Assembly: GCA_016758965.1 (NCBI GenBank)
Contig: JAEPRB010000050.1
Coordinates: 124,001 to 188,000, forward strand
Length of the DNA: 64,000 nt
Origin: Circinella minor
Lineage: Eukaryota; Mucoromycota; Mucoromycetes; Mucorales; Lichtheimiaceae
Reading direction: 5' to 3'
Shown here: positions 60,640 to 64,000 of the stretch, piece by piece
How the letters are laid out: the number at the start of each line of letters is the position of its first letter
Numbering within the stretch: position 1 is the first letter of the stretch
Notes under the pieces: generated by a model
Told to the model about the DNA's origin: nothing
Seen by the model: only the letters and a program-made list of their open reading frames with translations
Databases searched by the model: none
Position numbers and translations under genes: made by a program

Positions 60640-62434
60640 TTTTTAGATCAGATTAAAAAATGCATTCCGAATTTTATGACCTTGATCTTCTGGTAAGTCT
60701 GCGATATCCAATTTATTTTTTGTTCTTCAGTTAATGGTGGTATTAATGCATGGGTCATTTTGGAGTTCCTTTTACTCGTTTTCTGCAATGTTATATGCAG
60801 TAGTAGACTCATTTTCATCTGTATCTTGTATTTCTTATAGATTTCCGACAAAACTTGCTGTACTGATGATTACTTGAAAATCTACGATATTTTGGATTGT
60901 GATGGTAAAGGTTGTTGAGCCAGCAGGTATTGTATTACAATAATAAATGTGGGATTGCTGTCCTGGTTGTTTTTCGGGTTCAAAACGTAGAGGTTTTTCA
61001 GTTGGAGATGGAAGGAATTATTAAACCCTTTTTAGTCCAAATTTCCATAATTTTGGCTCCTGATCGTGGCATTATATACAGTTGAGGATTGTTGTACTGG
61101 TATTCGTTCGTGTAACATGAATAATTATTATTATTTATGGCTCCTTGTCGTTGTAATTGCATACATCTACATGGATCATAGTCGTATCCGTATATTTCTG
61201 CTATTTCATCATCGTCTTCTGGTTCTCCTGTTCTTGTATGGTAAGTATCCATGTAATCGCCAAGATATGTATTATATCGTAGTTCAATTAGATTGGGACA
61301 CGAATTATTGATTTTTATTTCAACTTGTATTTGTCCTGGTAGAATTGATGAAGTTTCTTGATAATTGTATGGTTGGTATAATACTGGATATGGATCAAAA
61401 CATAATTCTCGGTTATTTGTATGAGGTAATTCGCCTACATATCAGGTACGTGATTTTACTTCCAGCCAAAGGTAGTGATTCTTCAGTGTAGACATGATAA
61501 CACGATGTGCCATTTGGTGCAATCCATTCTTCCAGTTGTAGTGGATATTTTACTCGATCATCTTTTAAATAAAATTCGATTGGTTCTTGATTTTCAATAA
61601 TATCATCTTATGTAAATGTAGAATCTGTGGTATCACTTTCAGATGATGTATAATCTTCGGTTGAATCTTCGTCCGTTTCTTCTGGTTCTTCTTCAGCTTC
61701 TGAGGAATCTGATTGTATTTGCCTTCTGGGCTTATTTCCTTTTATATGTCGATCAAATACTTTATACGTGTGGTAACAATCTTGAGTGCTGGAATGATAC
61801 ACATGTTATTTGGTTATTTTATTTTAATGTGATTGTAAAGGTTTGAAAATCTATTATGAATTTTGTTTTGTGCATCAAGTTATTTCCAAGAATTAAATGT
61901 ACGGGGCTGTCTGTCAATACTTCCAAGATAATAGGGATTTTAACAAAATTCCCCGCTTGGATTTCCACATCTTTGATAATTCCTTGGGGTGCTTGTGTTG
62001 CGTCGTTCCGTAATGTAAGCCGTGTTGATGATAATATTTGTATTCCCATTTATAAACCATCCATTCAGGTTCTTGATATACAACTTTTTGCGGCTCCAGT
62101 ATCATAAAGACAAGTCACTAATTTTCCTTGTATATGTACGGTAGAATATGCTGCTGTCGGGTCTAGTTTATTATCGGTGTCTTTTTTATATTTAAGGATG
62201 GTGCTATCCTTCTCCGTGTAGATGTGAAAGCATGTAATTCTCTTCGTAATTTTGGACTGAGTTTTATGAGATCCTGTATTTTGAACTAGATCATATTCGA
62301 TTTCTGGTTTTATTTTTGTTTCACGCATTAATGGTTTTGGTCGTCGTTCAGCTGGTCCCTTTCCTTTGTTGCGCTGATGTGAGTTATTTGCTTTCTTCGA
62401 ACTACTACCTGATGGTAATTTTGACATCGCTGTA
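60640..62434 (-). pseudogene. Retroelement gag-protease(-pol) remnant, minus strand
   Basis: Decayed polyprotein. At 62463-62065 a Lys/Ser-rich stretch leads to a retropepsin active site (LYDTGAAKSCIS). The same frame then meets a TGA and a TAA before resuming as TLRNDATQAP.., ending in LILGNNLM, the protease ILG motif. An acidic Ser/Glu/Asp segment (61802-61608) follows, then EEWIAPNGTSCYHVYTEESL, IQVEIKINNS and PRSGAKIMEIWTKKGLI, with LTEEQK (about 60760) further on. The content suggests a Ty3/gypsy-like LTR element. Several stops and frameshifts make it inactive. No clear reverse transcriptase core (YxDD) was found; it may be truncated by the palindrome at 60627. Confidence 0.6.
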
Positions 62435-62961
62435 CAGGATTTTGCATTCATTTCCGAACGCAATCCTCAATTTTTTCGCTTATAAGGGTAACTTTTTTCG
62501 CTTATAATGTCAGTTTTGTTCGCTTATAATATGTTATATTGTTCGCTTATGATGGAGATATTTTTCGCTTATAATATGCTATATTTTTCGCTTATGATGG
62601 CGGTATTTTTCGCTTATAAGAGCAATAATTTTCGCTTATAATACATATATAATTTTCTTACTTATGGGGTCTAAGAGATTCACTTTTGTGAAGATTAGAG
62701 ATTTACACAAATGATAGGGGAGTTTTTCGCAACTACGTAATATCATTTTTTTTTGTATTTGCTACAGTTGCTTTTATGGGATTAACCAAATATCGCATAT
62801 CATAAGCGAAAATTAATGCTATTATAAGCGAGAAATACCGTCATCATAAGCGAAAAATATAGCATATTATAAGCGAAAAAAACTGACATTATAAGCGAAC
62901 AAAATCACTCTTATAAGCGAACAAATTGAGGGTTGCGTCCAGAAATGAATGTAAAATCCTG
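62435..62961. mobile_element. TA-target MITE with 22-bp-phased TTCGCTTATAA iterons, nested in the retroelement
   Basis: A 527-bp element flanked by TA (62433-62434 and 62962-62963). The ends are CAGGATTTTGCATTCATTTC and, on the other strand, CAGGATTTTACATTCATTTC, both continuing to CTCAATTT. In the left arm CGCTTAT starts at 62477, 62499, 62521, 62544, 62566, 62589, 62611 and 62633 (spacing 22-23). In the right arm the reverse word ATAAGCG starts at 62802, 62824, 62846, 62869, 62891 and 62913 (spacing 22-23). No coding capacity. Removing the element and one TA joins the gag frame (..INED to TAMSKL..), so it inserted into a then-continuous ORF. Confidence 0.93.
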
Positions 62962-63461
62962 TATCTTCATTTATCTTTATTGTGGTTTATACAGACGATG
63001 ATGATTGGTAATGTACTTTGGCGGTATACTTCTTTTCGGTTGCACTTCTGGTTGAGGTATTGATGTTGCTGGAATAACTTATAGAACGCGTTGTTGACTT
63101 TTTGTGTTTTGTTGAGTAAACGCTGATGATGGTGGGTCTAAGTTTTCATTCGGGATAGGTTTTTCAAATTGAATCTTGCGTTGTTTTTTTTATTTGGTCT
63201 TTTTATATTATTTTCAACTGTTTTATCAACTGCAGTTCCAGAACGTAATGTCATTGTCCGTCGTTTTTGTTGATTATCTTCTTCACGTGATCTTTTTTTG
63301 CGCCATCTACAGTATAATTCATGTTGTGTACGTATGTTGTTTATTTTTGTTGTTTTTATATGTTGTATAATGGTTCTCTGGATAATAATAATCGTCTTCG
63401 TCTCTATTATAACACGTATAAATCCTGATAAACGGTTTTTGGGATAGTTTGAGAGCTTCAA
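62962..63461 (-). pseudogene. Retroelement gag-like segment upstream of the nested MITE
   Basis: Minus strand. It contains RRTMTLRSGTAVDK followed by Lys/Asn-rich sequence, and in another frame a Ser/Thr-rich stretch leading to KINED at the MITE border. This resembles the N-terminal part of gypsy-type Gag polyproteins. There are frameshifts and at least one stop, so it is dead. It belongs with the fragment at 60640-62434 on the other side of the MITE. Confidence 0.45.
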
Positions 63462-64000
63462 GCTGCCCGATTGAGTTTCATCATCATTTCAATAATAATC
63501 ATTATAATATTTGATTATTTAATAGGAGTAGGAAATAAAAACAGACAAGGTAAAACTCTTGAGACTTTGTTATATATCTTTATGTAACAATAATTTTAAA
63601 ACTAGAATAAAGTTATCCTTTTAAAATAAAACTTACAACGACGTATATTTATATGTTTTCTATTCTATGTTCTGGGGCTTAGTAAATTGAATGATGTAGG
63701 TGATTGATGTTAGAGTTGGGTACATGGGATTAGTTATAAATACTGAGAAGTTTACTATAGCTACTATTCTGAAGTGTATTGGATTTAGCCATGATACTCT
63801 CTTTTATTCTTTAATTTAATTGAGGTCTGTTCACGTCTGTGTTTTAAATGTGATGTCTTATTTCATCTGGGATAAAGAGATACAGTAACGTTTTTATAAT
63901 ACAACAAATAATATAAAATAAACACAAGGGATAATAAAAATTTACTGAGACTCGATATAAATCATGTCTAATGAAAAGAACAAATAAAGTGCTTTTAAAA
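63462..64000. other. Window end, possible LTR or flank of the retroelement
   Basis: On the minus strand this lies 5' of the gag segment, where an LTR and primer-binding site would be expected. I could not identify an LTR because no second copy is present in the window. Confidence 0.25.

Noticed and set aside
62400..62960. CRISPR-like array of short repeats at 22-bp spacing
   Set aside because: Repeats are inverted in two arms, about 10 bp long with non-unique spacers, and bounded by TIRs and a TA duplication, so this is a MITE and not CRISPR.

Overview
The window looks like a contig from a filamentous fungus of the Mucoromycota, most likely Mucorales. It is AT-rich with many homopolymer runs. 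Nearly every gene has several short GT-AG introns, and single genes can be assembled exon by exon with clean phases. The conserved set is plainly fungal (velvet factor, Mdm31, Kre9/Knh1-like wall proteins, a Cyk3-type protein). The decayed accessory genes resemble multicopy families I associate with Mucorales. I cannot name the species.

Layout. 1-5.6 kb: 3' end of a Cyk3-like gene, then on the minus strand UBC9 (SUMO E2), the MPC2 pyruvate-carrier subunit, a small unrecognised protein and one orphan exon. 5.6-9 kb: no gene found. 9-11 kb: velvet-family regulator (minus). 11-15.1 kb: no gene found. 15.1-16.2 kb: RPL8 (plus). 17.5-33.2 kb: accessory region. A TPR/F-box/LRR gene and a dead second copy lie in two directly repeated blocks about 11.7 kb apart. 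Between the blocks are a broken multi-exon PD-(D/E)XK-like gene, a Tc1/IS630-type transposase relic and a Harbinger-like MITE. 34-56.6 kb: housekeeping block with phospholipase D, kynurenine 3-monooxygenase, ARPC1, an EF-hand mitochondrial carrier, Mdm31, REV7/MAD2L2 and a tandem pair of small secreted wall-type proteins, interrupted by a 4.9-kb stretch (46.3-51.2 kb) without an intact gene. 57.9-64 kb: transposon-rich end with a pogo-like foldback element, an inverted (palindromic) duplication of a nuclease-like gene, and a gag-protease retroelement remnant carrying a nested MITE.

The most unusual signal is a set of foldback elements with CAGG...CCTG termini at TA targets. Two of them (18,442-18,897 and 62,435-62,961) are filled with a private repeated word (TTTTGCG in one, TTCGCTTATAA in the other) spaced about 22 bp apart, in mirror orientation in the two arms. 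One has inserted into the F-box gene, cutting off the ancestral C-terminus and supplying a new stop codon; the paralogous block keeps the empty site, which fixes the boundaries to the base. A 4-bp TACGTA difference between the arms of the 59.4-60.6 kb palindrome looks like the excision footprint of such an element.

The housekeeping genes are a mixed collection with no shared pathway: SUMOylation, mitochondrial transport (MPC2, carrier, Mdm31), NAD synthesis (KMO), actin nucleation (ARPC1), lipid signalling (PLD), translesion synthesis (REV7), translation (RPL8) and development (velvet). All exon boundaries are by-eye predictions from splice sites, reading phase and family knowledge.
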